Both the position numbers and the translations under genes were made by a program. From positions 496,001 through 560,000 of the forward strand of contig CAMFLR010000003.1 in assembly GCA_945957605.1 (NCBI GenBank): a stretch of DNA of 64,000 nucleotides, read 5' to 3'. Under the pieces are notes generated by a model. It worked only from the letters and a program-made list of their open reading frames with translations, had not been told where the DNA came from and did not search any database. Origin of the DNA: an uncultured Isosphaeraceae bacterium. GTDB taxonomy: Bacteria > Planctomycetota > Planctomycetia > Isosphaerales > Isosphaeraceae. Of this stretch, positions 17,052 through 25,344 are shown piece by piece; position 1 is the stretch's first letter; the number at the start of each line of letters is the position of its first letter.

Positions 17052-17379
17052 GTTCGAGACCGGCGAAGGCGACCAGATTCTTGCTGATGAAGCTCGTCTG
17101 AAATCGTTCGTTAGCTGTGTACTCGCAACGCTTCGCATTTGGCCGTTCGCGTAACTCTGCGATCGGCCATGCGATGTGTTCGTGTCGCGAAGATTTCGCG
17201 ACGACACGCGGCGCAGATCCCGGAAAACTCAACGTATTCGACCGCTACCATCAGGCGTCGGCAATAACAGTGTTTCTTCGCCAACTCTTGGCCAGGCGTG
17301 CGCGCCCAGAGATATGATAGGCTAGTGATCGAACAGGTTTGCGGAGACGTTCGGCTTCGGGCAGGAGTGGTTCACATCG
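17052..17379. other. Intergenic region between UXS-like gene and galE
   Basis: 328 bases with no credible gene. It contains a perfect 7-base stem-loop TCGCGAA-GAT-TTCGCGA (17185-17201), not followed by a T-run, so it is not a standard terminator. The galE promoter should lie near the right end, before AGGAG at about 17365. Confidence 0.5.
17185..17201. other. Perfect stem-loop, function unknown
   Basis: TCGCGAAGATTTCGCGA: seven paired bases with a three-base loop, between two nucleotide-sugar genes. It could be an RNA hairpin or a protein-binding dyad. Confidence 0.5.
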
Positions 17380-18369
17380 ATGCGTATTCTCGTCGTTGGC
17401 GGTGCCGGTTACATCGGCAGCCACACTGTGCGACGTCTCACCCAGGTTGGCCACGACGTTTGGGTTTTTGATAATTTGAGCGTGGGGCACATTGCAGCCG
17501 TGCCTGCCGGGCGGTTGATCGAGGGGGATCTGGCCGATTCAGGCGCGCTCCTCAAAGCACTGACGGAGAACTCGATCGACGCCGTGATGCATTTCGCGGC
17601 GTTCACGTCGGTCCCCGAGAGCGTTGCCGAGCCCGCGAAGTATTACCGCAACAACGTCATCGGCGCGATCAACCTACTCGACGCCATGCGGGAAGCGGGT
17701 GTGGGTAAGATCGTATTTTCAAGCACCGCCGCGGTTTACGGCGTGCCCGATCATATCCCCGTCCCCGAAGACAGCCCGCCCCGGCCGATCAATCCGTACG
17801 GTTTCACCAAGCTCGCGATCGAGCACGCGTTGGCCGATTATGCTCGCGCGTACAATCTTGGCTTCGCGGTGCTGCGCTATTTCAACGCCTGCGGCGCATC
17901 GTCGGACAGCTCGATCGGCGAAGATCATTCGCCCGAAACGCATCTCATTCCCATCATTTTGCAAGTAGCACTCGGACAGCGCGAGCACGTCGCGGTGTTC
18001 GGCACCGATTATCCCACCGCCGACGGCACCTGCGTCCGCGACTACATTCACGTTGAAGACCTCGCCGAGGCGCACCTTCGCGTGCTGGCTCGCATCGAGC
18101 CCGGCAAGGGTTTGACGTATAACGTGGCGACCGGCGTCGGATTCAGTGTGCGTCAGGTGATCGAAACCGCGCGACGCGTGACGAATCACCCCATTCCCGT
18201 CGTCGAGCGGCCGAGGCGTGCCGGCGACCCGCCCGTACTCGTCGCCTCATCGCAGTCGATTCAGCGCGATCTTGGTTGGACGCCGCGTTATCCGGGGATC
18301 GAGGCGATCGTGCAGTCGGCCTGGCGCTGGCACTCGACGCACCCGCGTGGGTATGGCGACCGTAGCTGA
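17380..18369 (+). CDS. galE: UDP-glucose 4-epimerase
   Basis: Interconverts UDP-glucose and UDP-galactose; 329 residues, the normal size. Motifs: VVGGAGYIGSHTVRRL, FDNLSVGH, VMHFAAFTSVPESV, FSSTAAVYG, catalytic YGFTKLAIEH (YxxxK), LRYFNACGA, TCVRDYIHVEDLAEAH and the C-terminal RDLGWTPRY. ATG 17380 has AGGAG upstream. It follows the UXS-like gene on the same strand after a 328-base spacer, so it is likely a separate transcription unit within a nucleotide-sugar neighbourhood. Its 3' end is six bases from the convergent FAD oxidoreductase gene. Confidence 0.94.
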   Translation: MRILVVGGAGYIGSHTVRRLTQVGHDVWVFDNLSVGHIAAVPAGRLIEGDLADSGALLKALTENSIDAVMHFAAFTSVPESVAEPAKYYRNNVIGAINLLDAMREAGVGKIVFSSTAAVYGVPDHIPVPEDSPPRPINPYGFTKLAIEHALADYARAYNLGFAVLRYFNACGASSDSSIGEDHSPETHLIPIILQVALGQREHVAVFGTDYPTADGTCVRDYIHVEDLAEAHLRVLARIEPGKGLTYNVATGVGFSVRQVIETARRVTNHPIPVVERPRRAGDPPVLVASSQSIQRDLGWTPRYPGIEAIVQSAWRWHSTHPRGYGDRS

Positions 18370-18375
18370 CGCGTC

Positions 18376-19953
18376 TCAGCCTTTCAAAACTTCGAGCGCT
18401 GCATTCCGGCCATTGATGCCGATCACGCTGCCGCCTGGGTGAGTGCATGCGCCACAAAGGAAAACACCATTCATCGACGTGCGCGCTTTGAGACGTTTAT
18501 CCCACATATAGGGGGGTAAGCATTCGCCCTGGAATATGTGTCCGCCGGTAAGGCCAACCTTGGTTTCGATATCGGGCGGCCCCAGAACTTCGTAGGCGAT
18601 GACGTCGGCAGGAATATTCGGTGCATAGCGACCGATCGATGCGAGCGCTAGCTTGCCCACTTCTTCCCGGCGCGTGTCCCAAGTTCCCTCGGCAAACGTG
18701 TGCGGTACGTATTGGGCAAAAACGCTCATCGTGTGCACGCCTGGCGGCGCGACGCTCGGGTCGTGCACGGTCTGGAAATAAAGCTCGGTCCAGAGCCGTT
18801 CGGGAAGTTCGCCTGATCGCGCGGTGTCGAACGCGATTTGCCATTCAGCTTTGGTGAGCGGCGTGTTGATCTGTCCGTGATGATGTTCCTGCAATTGTCC
18901 CGGGCGTACCGAAAAATCCGGTAGCGCACGCAGGGCGACGTTGAGCTTCACCGTGCAACCAGTGATCGGCACCGATTCGACCTGTTGCTTCCAGGCGGGA
19001 TCGGCGTTCGTGCCGAGCAATCGCAGAGTCGTTTGCGGATCGGCATTCGAGACGACCACGGAGGCATGAATCCGATCACCACTCTCAAGTTCAACCCCTT
19101 CACCGGGAAGGATCGCGGCGACGGGAATATCGCTGGCAATCACCGCGCCGGCGTCGCGGGCGACGTCTCCCAGCAGGAACGATACCATTCCCATGCCGCC
19201 TTTGACATATCCCCACATGCCAGGAATTCCATCCATCCGGCCGGAGTTGTGGTGATAGTGGATCGACGCGGTTCCCGGGTCGTGGGGGCTGGCGTTCGTG
19301 CCGATCACCCCCTGGCCGAGATAGGCCATTTGCAGCCGCTCGTCTTCAAAATATTTCTCGACGAAATCGACCATCGACCAGTCAAAGAGCAACGCGCTCG
19401 CTTCGGCGTCGCCTTTGAGACGCGACTCGATTTCCTCGCGCGTCGGGTTGGGATCGAGCCAGAGATCGCGATCGTCGGGCGGACGCAGTGCGTCGCGGAG
19501 CCGGCGTTTTACGTCACAAAACGCGTGCCAGCCGGCGACGTCACGCGGGTTGAGTTTGCGAATTTCCGCTTCGCATTGAGCGTCGTCCTCACCAAGTTGA
19601 ATCGACGTCCCGTCATCAAAGGGGATGAACATGCCGGCAGTTGCAGGGATGAACTCGAAGCCGTATTTCCGCAGGTTGAGATCGTCGATCACGCGCCAAT
19701 GCAGGAGACCGGCGAGATAGGCACACGGAGAAATGCGATAGCCCGGCCAGAGATCGTCGAGTGTGCAGGCTCCTCCCACACGCTTGCGCGCTTCGAGCAC
19801 GAGCACGCGCTTCCCGGCTCGTGCGAGATACGCCGCGCAGGTGAGACCGTTGTGACCTGCGCCGACCACGATCACATCCCACCGCGTCGATTTCAACTCG
19901 GCGAGAGAGCAGGGGAGACCGACAACGCCCAGGCTATCAGCAATCCGTGACAT
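18376..19953 (-). CDS. Phytoene-desaturase-like FAD-dependent oxidoreductase (PYROXD2-like)
   Basis: A 525-residue flavoprotein. The dinucleotide fold is WDVIVVGAGHNGLTCAAYLARAG, followed by LEARKRVGGACT; the C-terminal FAD motif is FLCGACTHPGGSVIGINGRNAA. The internal segments GTASIHYHHNSGRMDGI and YVKGGMGMVS match the NAD(P)/FAD-dependent oxidoreductase group related to carotenoid desaturases and PYROXD2, not the canonical CrtI. Substrate is unknown and no carotenoid gene is adjacent. ATG 19953 has an AGGA site; this start and ribosome site is duplicated about 180 bases upstream across a REP-like element, an unusual arrangement described under findings. Confidence 0.85.
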   Translation of the reverse strand: MSRIADSLGVVGLPCSLAELKSTRWDVIVVGAGHNGLTCAAYLARAGKRVLVLEARKRVGGACTLDDLWPGYRISPCAYLAGLLHWRVIDDLNLRKYGFEFIPATAGMFIPFDDGTSIQLGEDDAQCEAEIRKLNPRDVAGWHAFCDVKRRLRDALRPPDDRDLWLDPNPTREEIESRLKGDAEASALLFDWSMVDFVEKYFEDERLQMAYLGQGVIGTNASPHDPGTASIHYHHNSGRMDGIPGMWGYVKGGMGMVSFLLGDVARDAGAVIASDIPVAAILPGEGVELESGDRIHASVVVSNADPQTTLRLLGTNADPAWKQQVESVPITGCTVKLNVALRALPDFSVRPGQLQEHHHGQINTPLTKAEWQIAFDTARSGELPERLWTELYFQTVHDPSVAPPGVHTMSVFAQYVPHTFAEGTWDTRREEVGKLALASIGRYAPNIPADVIAYEVLGPPDIETKVGLTGGHIFQGECLPPYMWDKRLKARTSMNGVFLCGACTHPGGSVIGINGRNAALEVLKG

Positions 19954-19976
19954 GGCCTATTCCTGGATTTTACTCA
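19945..19976. repeat. Direct repeat, copy 1 (covers start and ribosome site of the FAD oxidoreductase)
   Basis: CCGTGACATGGCCTATTCCTGGATTTTACTCA. It is nearly repeated at 20128-20156, with a few substitutions and small gaps. The two copies bracket about 150 bases containing the paired-hairpin element. Confidence 0.7.
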
Positions 19977-20032
19977 ACATAAATTGTTTATGAGATCGCG
20001 AGTATTCGGCCGCTCCCGCGGCCATTTGCGTT

Positions 20033-20125
20033 GGGTGCCACTGGCTGTGCCAGTGCTCGTTGCCTTTCATTTGCATGTGCCCGCAATCGTTTGCATTGAG
20101 AGCACTGGCATAGCCAGTGGCACCC
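20033..20125. repeat. REP/BIME-like element: two hairpin-forming arms in inverted orientation
   Basis: The left arm 20033-20058 and the right arm 20100-20125 are 26-base inverted repeats of each other with one mismatch. Each arm is itself a hairpin: CACTGGC-TGT-GCCAGTG on the left and CACTGGC-ATA-GCCAGTG on the right. The spacer of about 41 bases contains TTTCATTTGCATGTGCCCGC. This layout is typical of bacterial REP/BIME elements mobilised by REP-associated transposases. Confidence 0.8.
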
Positions 20126-20127
20126 GA

Positions 20128-20156
20128 CCGTGACATGGCTATTCCTAGATTTCTCA
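20128..20156. repeat. Direct repeat, copy 2
   Basis: CCGTGACATGGCTATTCCTAGATTTCTCA. Second copy of the sequence at 19945-19976. Read on the minus strand it again gives AGGA followed by ATGTCACGG, that is, a decayed duplicate of the oxidoreductase start. Confidence 0.7.
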
Positions 20157-20171
20157 GAAACTCACGTGTCA

Positions 20172-23100
20172 TTATCGTTCCGTTGCTTTGCGAAGCTTGG
20201 GACGCGGCTTTTGGGCCTCCGCGGCGACATCGGCACTGAGCAGTTCGATCGCCTTGTCGAGCTGGCGATCGGTGCCTTGAACCTGATCCTCTGGAGTGGG
20301 CCAAAGGATCACGTCGGGCACGGCACCGTTGAGTTCCATGTCTTCGCCATCGTTCGGCAGAAACCATCCGCGTGTTGGGAGCCGCAGAGTGCCGACATCC
20401 ATGATGCTCGCGGCGCCGGTGCTGACAACGCCGCCCGCGGTCGGCACGCCGACGAGTTTTCCACGCTTCAAAGTCTTGATCGCGTGGCTGAAAATTTCGG
20501 CGTTGGAAAAGCTGTTCTGGTTGCACAGCACGATGATCGGCTTGTTCCAAGTCGCGTAAATCTTGCGATCCTGCGGGTATCCAGGACCGCCGCCGCGACC
20601 AACCGTGATCGCGTGATTTGGTTGTGTCAACGCGGTCAGCAAATGATCGGCGGTCGAGCCGCCGCCGTTTTCGCGCACGTCGATGATCAATCCCAATTTG
20701 CCCGCACCGGCGGAGTAAAGCTCTTCCTCGAAGCGATAAAAACTCGGCTGGTTCATTGCGCGAATGTGCAAGTAACCGAGCGTCCCTTTGCTCGCGGTGT
20801 CGACGTGCTTGCGGTTGCCCTTCACCCATTTCTCGTAGAGCAGGCCAGGGATGACCGCGTAGGGAACTGGGCGAATATCGACGTCGCGTGTCTTTCCTTC
20901 GCCCGCGCGAACGGCAAGTCGGACGTCACGTGCAATGGGGCCAGTGAGCAGTTTTGCGAGGTCGAGCGAGGGATCTACGGGCTTGCCTTCGATCGCGACA
21001 ATGATGTCACCCGCGTTGAGCGCGACCGATTTGCGATCGGCGGGGCCGTTCGGAACGACGTCCTTAACTTTCAGGCCGGGTCCTTTGTATGCAGGGTCGA
21101 AACGCAGGCCGAGATGTGCAGTGGTGGCGGTCCAGCGCGGGCCAGCCTCAGCCGGTGCACCGGGGCGTCCCACGCGTGCAGGACTGCCCGAAGGATCGGC
21201 GGCGGGGCCAGGCATGAAGCCGAGGTGCGAGCCGTTCAACTCGCCGAGCATGAGCTGAATGACGACGGTGAGCGTTTCGATATCGGGCGACTCGCCGGCC
21301 ATGTCGATGTACTTGCGGCGAATTGCGTCCCAGTTGCGATTACCAAGCCGCTCGTCATACCAGCGGTCGCGCATCGTCCGCCAGCATTGGTCGAATGCCG
21401 CGCGGAAGCGCTCGGATTGATTCACGGTTTGCAGGGCGCGGAAGCGATAGGGGCTTTCTTTACCGCCGGGAACAAAACTCGTCGGCACACCGCCGGTGAC
21501 CCAAACGATTTGATTGCCCGACTCCAACCAGCGCGGCTGCGTGCCCGTTTGCGCGGTGAGCAGTTTGGGCTTGGTGTCATCGGGAATCTCGACGGTGTAT
21601 AGCCCGGCCTTGCCCTCGATGCTTGCCGAAAAACCGAGCTTCTTGGAGTCGGGCGACCAGAAGAGATTATTCTCCGAAGTATTCGCAATCGAAATCTGGT
21701 GGATGCGTTCATGAATTTCGTCGAAGTCAATCACCACGGTCGGCTTGTCGGCTTTCGGCGGCTCGGCTCCCTTCGCAGCAGGCTTGTTGCGAGCTTTCTT
21801 GACCTTATCGAGCGCCTTTTCAAGCGTCCGCTCGCGAGACGATTTCTCATCATCCTCGGCGCGAAGCCAGACGTAATAGAGATCAACCTCGGTATCAGCG
21901 CGGCGGCCTGTGAATGCGATCAACCGTCCATCGGGCGACCAGACCGGGTTCGCCTCGTTGTCGGGATGACGAGAGAGGTTGAACGGCGGCTTGGAACCGT
22001 CGGACGGAATGATCCAGATGTCTTGATTGAAGTCGAGGTCGGAGAGGGCGTAGACGATCCATTTACCGTCGGGCGACCAGTCGTAGTCGGGCGAATTCCA
22101 AGACGAGAAAACCTTGCGCGGATTCGTGCCATCGGGGGCGATTGTCCAGAGGTCTCCACGCGACTTCACGTATGCCAGCCGACTGCCTTCGGGGCTGAAG
22201 CGGAGGTCGGATTCAACGTCGGCGTCGTTCGTCAACGGAGTGAGTTTGAACGTGTTGTTCCGCCACCAATCCTTGTCAGCTTCGCCGCGCTCGGCCTTCA
22301 CGATATCGGTCTGGCCGCCCTTATCGCTCACGAAGTAAAGCGTGTTGCCATCGGGCGAAAAAGTGGGGAATCGCTCTTCCTCGGGAGTGCTTGTGACCGG
22401 CTTGGGATCGAGCAATTCCGTGTCCATCACCCAAACGTCGCCGCCGGCGATGAACGCGACTTCGAGACCATCTTTCGTAAACGTCGCAGCGGTTGCCTGC
22501 GTGAGCACGCGACGATCGATTGGGTCGCGAGTGGAATCAGCTTCGGTGCGGATGTCGATTTTCGCAGGCGGGTCGTTCGGCCGGGTTAGATCGAGGCGAT
22601 AGAAGTCGAAGAGATGCCGGAATACCAGTGTCGAGCCGTCGCGCGAGAGCGTTGGTTGTACGACCGAGTCGTCTTCAAATCGCGTCAGCGGAAAGCCATC
22701 CGTCATGGCGAAGTCGCGCTGCATCAGGTTGAGCGATTTGCCGACGAGGGCGACGTAGTAGAAACCGCGACCGTCCGGTTTCCAGATCGGCCACGACGCA
22801 CCACCAGCCGGGCGGAGCACTTCGGTAAAGGCGTTCGTGTCGGTGTTGTACATCCAGATCTGGCTATCTTGCGAGCCGTGATAACCCTTGCGCCACCAGG
22901 GAGCACCTTCACGCGTGAAAAGAATGCGCTTACCGTCGGGTGAGACCGAAGCGTTCTGGCAGTAGGTGTCGAAGAGCAATTCCTCGGCCTTCGACTCACC
23001 TGTGCTCACGCGAAAAAATCGTTCGCCGCCGCGCCAGGCATAATCGCGCACCGCACTTGCCAGGAGCGTGCGGCCATCGGGATACCAGCCTTGCAGCGAG

Positions 23101-23429
23101 TAGCCGGACGTGTGAGTCGTGAGCTGACGCGGGTTGCCGCCATTCGCCGGGACGACATAAACCTGATCCGACCCTTGCCGGTTCGATACGAACGCGATCG
23201 ACTTGCCATCTGGCGAGAATTTGGGCTCGCGCTCGCGTGCGCTGTGCCTTGTCAGCGGTTGGGCGATGCCGCCTGCCGTGGGAACGGTCCAGATTTCGCC
23301 GCTCCACGCGAAGGCGAGCGTTTTGCCGTCGGGCGAGAGATTGGGATTGTTCGCCAGGCGAATGTCTTCAGCGCGGGAGGATGTCGAGGAGAGAATGAGG
23401 CAAAGGGCGAGCAGGGCAGGTCGTCGCAC
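20172..23429 (-). CDS. Tricorn-like S41 protease with beta-propeller N-terminus
   Basis: A 1085-residue exported peptidase. Residues 1-20 are a signal peptide ending SSRAED. Residues 25-640 hold many PD40/WD40-like repeats with the signature SPDGKxIAF (for example SPDGKSIAFVSNRQG, WSPDGKWIVYAL), forming beta-propellers. Then come the tricorn core domains, a PDZ-like region (VKDVVPNGPADRKSVALNAGDIIVAIEG marks residues about 800-828) and a C-terminal S41 domain with the Ser motif NSFSNAEIF at residues 972-980. The family degrades peptides in large complexes. The start is GTG 23429 with GGAG nine bases upstream. Monocistronic; the substrate is unknown. Confidence 0.93.
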   Translation of the reverse strand: MRRPALLALCLILSSTSSRAEDIRLANNPNLSPDGKTLAFAWSGEIWTVPTAGGIAQPLTRHSAREREPKFSPDGKSIAFVSNRQGSDQVYVVPANGGNPRQLTTHTSGYSLQGWYPDGRTLLASAVRDYAWRGGERFFRVSTGESKAEELLFDTYCQNASVSPDGKRILFTREGAPWWRKGYHGSQDSQIWMYNTDTNAFTEVLRPAGGASWPIWKPDGRGFYYVALVGKSLNLMQRDFAMTDGFPLTRFEDDSVVQPTLSRDGSTLVFRHLFDFYRLDLTRPNDPPAKIDIRTEADSTRDPIDRRVLTQATAATFTKDGLEVAFIAGGDVWVMDTELLDPKPVTSTPEEERFPTFSPDGNTLYFVSDKGGQTDIVKAERGEADKDWWRNNTFKLTPLTNDADVESDLRFSPEGSRLAYVKSRGDLWTIAPDGTNPRKVFSSWNSPDYDWSPDGKWIVYALSDLDFNQDIWIIPSDGSKPPFNLSRHPDNEANPVWSPDGRLIAFTGRRADTEVDLYYVWLRAEDDEKSSRERTLEKALDKVKKARNKPAAKGAEPPKADKPTVVIDFDEIHERIHQISIANTSENNLFWSPDSKKLGFSASIEGKAGLYTVEIPDDTKPKLLTAQTGTQPRWLESGNQIVWVTGGVPTSFVPGGKESPYRFRALQTVNQSERFRAAFDQCWRTMRDRWYDERLGNRNWDAIRRKYIDMAGESPDIETLTVVIQLMLGELNGSHLGFMPGPAADPSGSPARVGRPGAPAEAGPRWTATTAHLGLRFDPAYKGPGLKVKDVVPNGPADRKSVALNAGDIIVAIEGKPVDPSLDLAKLLTGPIARDVRLAVRAGEGKTRDVDIRPVPYAVIPGLLYEKWVKGNRKHVDTASKGTLGYLHIRAMNQPSFYRFEEELYSAGAGKLGLIIDVRENGGGSTADHLLTALTQPNHAITVGRGGGPGYPQDRKIYATWNKPIIVLCNQNSFSNAEIFSHAIKTLKRGKLVGVPTAGGVVSTGAASIMDVGTLRLPTRGWFLPNDGEDMELNGAVPDVILWPTPEDQVQGTDRQLDKAIELLSADVAAEAQKPRPKLRKATER

Positions 23430-23581
23430 GGAAGGATCTCCCTCACCGATCGTTCAAGCGGCGATTGACGAGATAAAATGCGTGACCTGTAGCGTATCAG
23501 CCGGTGGGCGAGTTCTCAATTGTGCGGTGAAGTGGAGAAAGCTTGGCGTCAAATTATGCGAAAATCTGCACGAAACATGGA

Positions 23582-25261
23582 TCAGTCGGAATCGCTTTCG
23601 ACAAATGTATGATCGACGCGTGCCAGGACGGTACATTCGACGGTTCGCGCCCGTATCCGGCCAGGGGTGAATCGAAGCTGCTGTAATAGCGGTTTGTAGA
23701 TGTCCCAGCTTCGTGCGGAATAGACACCGCTTCCGTTTGCTAGCACCTTCGTGACCTCGCCGGTCTCGCTTACGGTGAGAAAATAGGCGATGCCGTCATT
23801 GAATGTATTGCAGTCTTCATACTCTACTTTGATGGAATGACTTAGATTTCGCTCGTGAACTTCACGCAAGAAATCCGGTACCTGAAGCTGCCATTGAACG
23901 TCGTCGATGTTGAGAACCTGAGGATACTCGTCGACCCGGATATGGCCCCAAGCCTCGTAAAGACGTTCGTTCGCCTCGACACTGAGCAGCACGGCAGGGA
24001 TTGGGCGGTCAAACTTTGGAAACGATTGGGATTCGACTTCAGTCCCGTTATCCATCTTCCGGACAGAGCGCACGCGACCGTTGTTCCAATAGGTCGTCGA
24101 TTCTCCGTGCGCAACTCCATTCACCAAGAACGTAACGCTCCATAGTACGCCACAGTGGTACCTTACCGATTTGCCATGCCCGATTCCATTTTTCAATTCT
24201 CGATCCGCTAGCCATTTGTGTTCAAGGAAGAGGTCGTCTTCCCAATCGAGTTGGCGCCCATCATCGTGGTAAACTCCCGTACCCTCCCTCACAACTTGAG
24301 TTCGGTCGCCTGCCCACGCGTTATGGACGATGAGCTTTTTACCGGGACCGTATTCGGCTTCGAGTTGTGGTGATCCGTCGTCGAAGAATTTGAGCCACGG
24401 GCCGAGCCTTTCCTTGCCGGTCTTATGAATTTCTTCAGCGAGTGTTCCATTTTCGTGATAGAGCCGAACGGGCTCGGCGACGTATCCGTCATTACCTTTG
24501 ACGTAACGCTTTTGTATTGAACCGCTGGGGTAATACCATTCAATGATCGTATGTGGACCGCGTTTGAATTCCTTGCGCCTGATCTGGCCGTCGGGCCAGA
24601 AGTCACCGGTAGTTTTTCCTGACTTATAGAATGTCACACTTCGGAGTGTGCCATCTTCGAAAAACTTACGATAAGCGCCGTTCGGTTTTCCCTTTTTCAC
24701 TTCGAGGTATTCGCTTACCAGGCCGTTTGGCTGGAGCATCTCAACTGCGCCCGTGAACTGCGCGTCGATCGGGTTGCCCGCTTCGTCGGCGGCAATTTCA
24801 GCGATATGCGCGCGAATCCATTTTTCGAGGGTGCGATCGCAACGGAGCGAGAGCGTGACAAACGCGCGGTCGAGTTTGCCGAACTCTTGAATGCTACCAA
24901 ACAGCCCGTCCCAGGGATTGTCGACACGAAACTTTGATTCATGCTGCTGGTAAATCGCCAGAGCGTCTCGCAGCAGGATGCCTGCTTTGGCCAAGTCGAG
25001 CGAATCGAGAAACTGGGCCAGTTCCTCGACGCCGTCGGGACCACCGAAGTTGTAGAAGAATTGCGTGAATCCGCCGTTCGGAACATTCACGGACATTTTT
25101 TCCCAAATAACGATCGCTTCTTGCTCGAAGCTCAGATTACCATCCGGATTTTCTTTGATGTATCGAATGATGGCCTGGGAGAGAGACGAAACGAATTCTT
25201 CTTCTTTCAACAGGTAAAAGTCGACTCGGTTCCATCGAGGTAGCGGTAAATTGTCGGCCAT
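23582..25261 (-). CDS. DUF4375 / MORN-repeat / TonB_C-like fusion protein
   Basis: A 559-residue protein without a signal peptide. Residues about 20-165 resemble DUF4375/DMP19 (NGGFTQFFYNFGG, LDLAKAGILLRDALAIYQQ). Residues about 180-450 carry at least seven MORN_2-type repeats with the G-x-x-x-x-[FY]-x-x-[DN]-G pattern (for example GAYRKFFEDGTLRSV, GKSVRYHCG, GESTTYWNNGRVRSV). The last 85 residues (FLTVSETGEVTKVLAN, LRFTPGRIRARTVECTV) resemble the TonB_C fold. ATG 25261 is fixed by GAGGA eight bases upstream; a TTG at 25276 is less likely. Its base composition is visibly less GC-rich than that of its neighbours. The function is unknown; the YwqK-like MORN proteins are sometimes called antitoxins. 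Confidence 0.7.
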   Translation of the reverse strand: MADNLPLPRWNRVDFYLLKEEEFVSSLSQAIIRYIKENPDGNLSFEQEAIVIWEKMSVNVPNGGFTQFFYNFGGPDGVEELAQFLDSLDLAKAGILLRDALAIYQQHESKFRVDNPWDGLFGSIQEFGKLDRAFVTLSLRCDRTLEKWIRAHIAEIAADEAGNPIDAQFTGAVEMLQPNGLVSEYLEVKKGKPNGAYRKFFEDGTLRSVTFYKSGKTTGDFWPDGQIRRKEFKRGPHTIIEWYYPSGSIQKRYVKGNDGYVAEPVRLYHENGTLAEEIHKTGKERLGPWLKFFDDGSPQLEAEYGPGKKLIVHNAWAGDRTQVVREGTGVYHDDGRQLDWEDDLFLEHKWLADRELKNGIGHGKSVRYHCGVLWSVTFLVNGVAHGESTTYWNNGRVRSVRKMDNGTEVESQSFPKFDRPIPAVLLSVEANERLYEAWGHIRVDEYPQVLNIDDVQWQLQVPDFLREVHERNLSHSIKVEYEDCNTFNDGIAYFLTVSETGEVTKVLANGSGVYSARSWDIYKPLLQQLRFTPGRIRARTVECTVLARVDHTFVESDSD

Positions 25262-25344
25262 ACGGTTTATCCTCAAGAGTTTCTTCGCTAGCTGTCGCCT
25301 AACAACCGACCTCTGGGGAGCTTGCTTTCCGGACGAATGACGTG

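Noticed and set aside
19957-20829. 290-codon minus-strand frame overlapping the protease 3' end and the REP-like element
   Set aside because: Different frame from the conserved S41 domain and Arg-rich; only its last part reads the duplicated start region.
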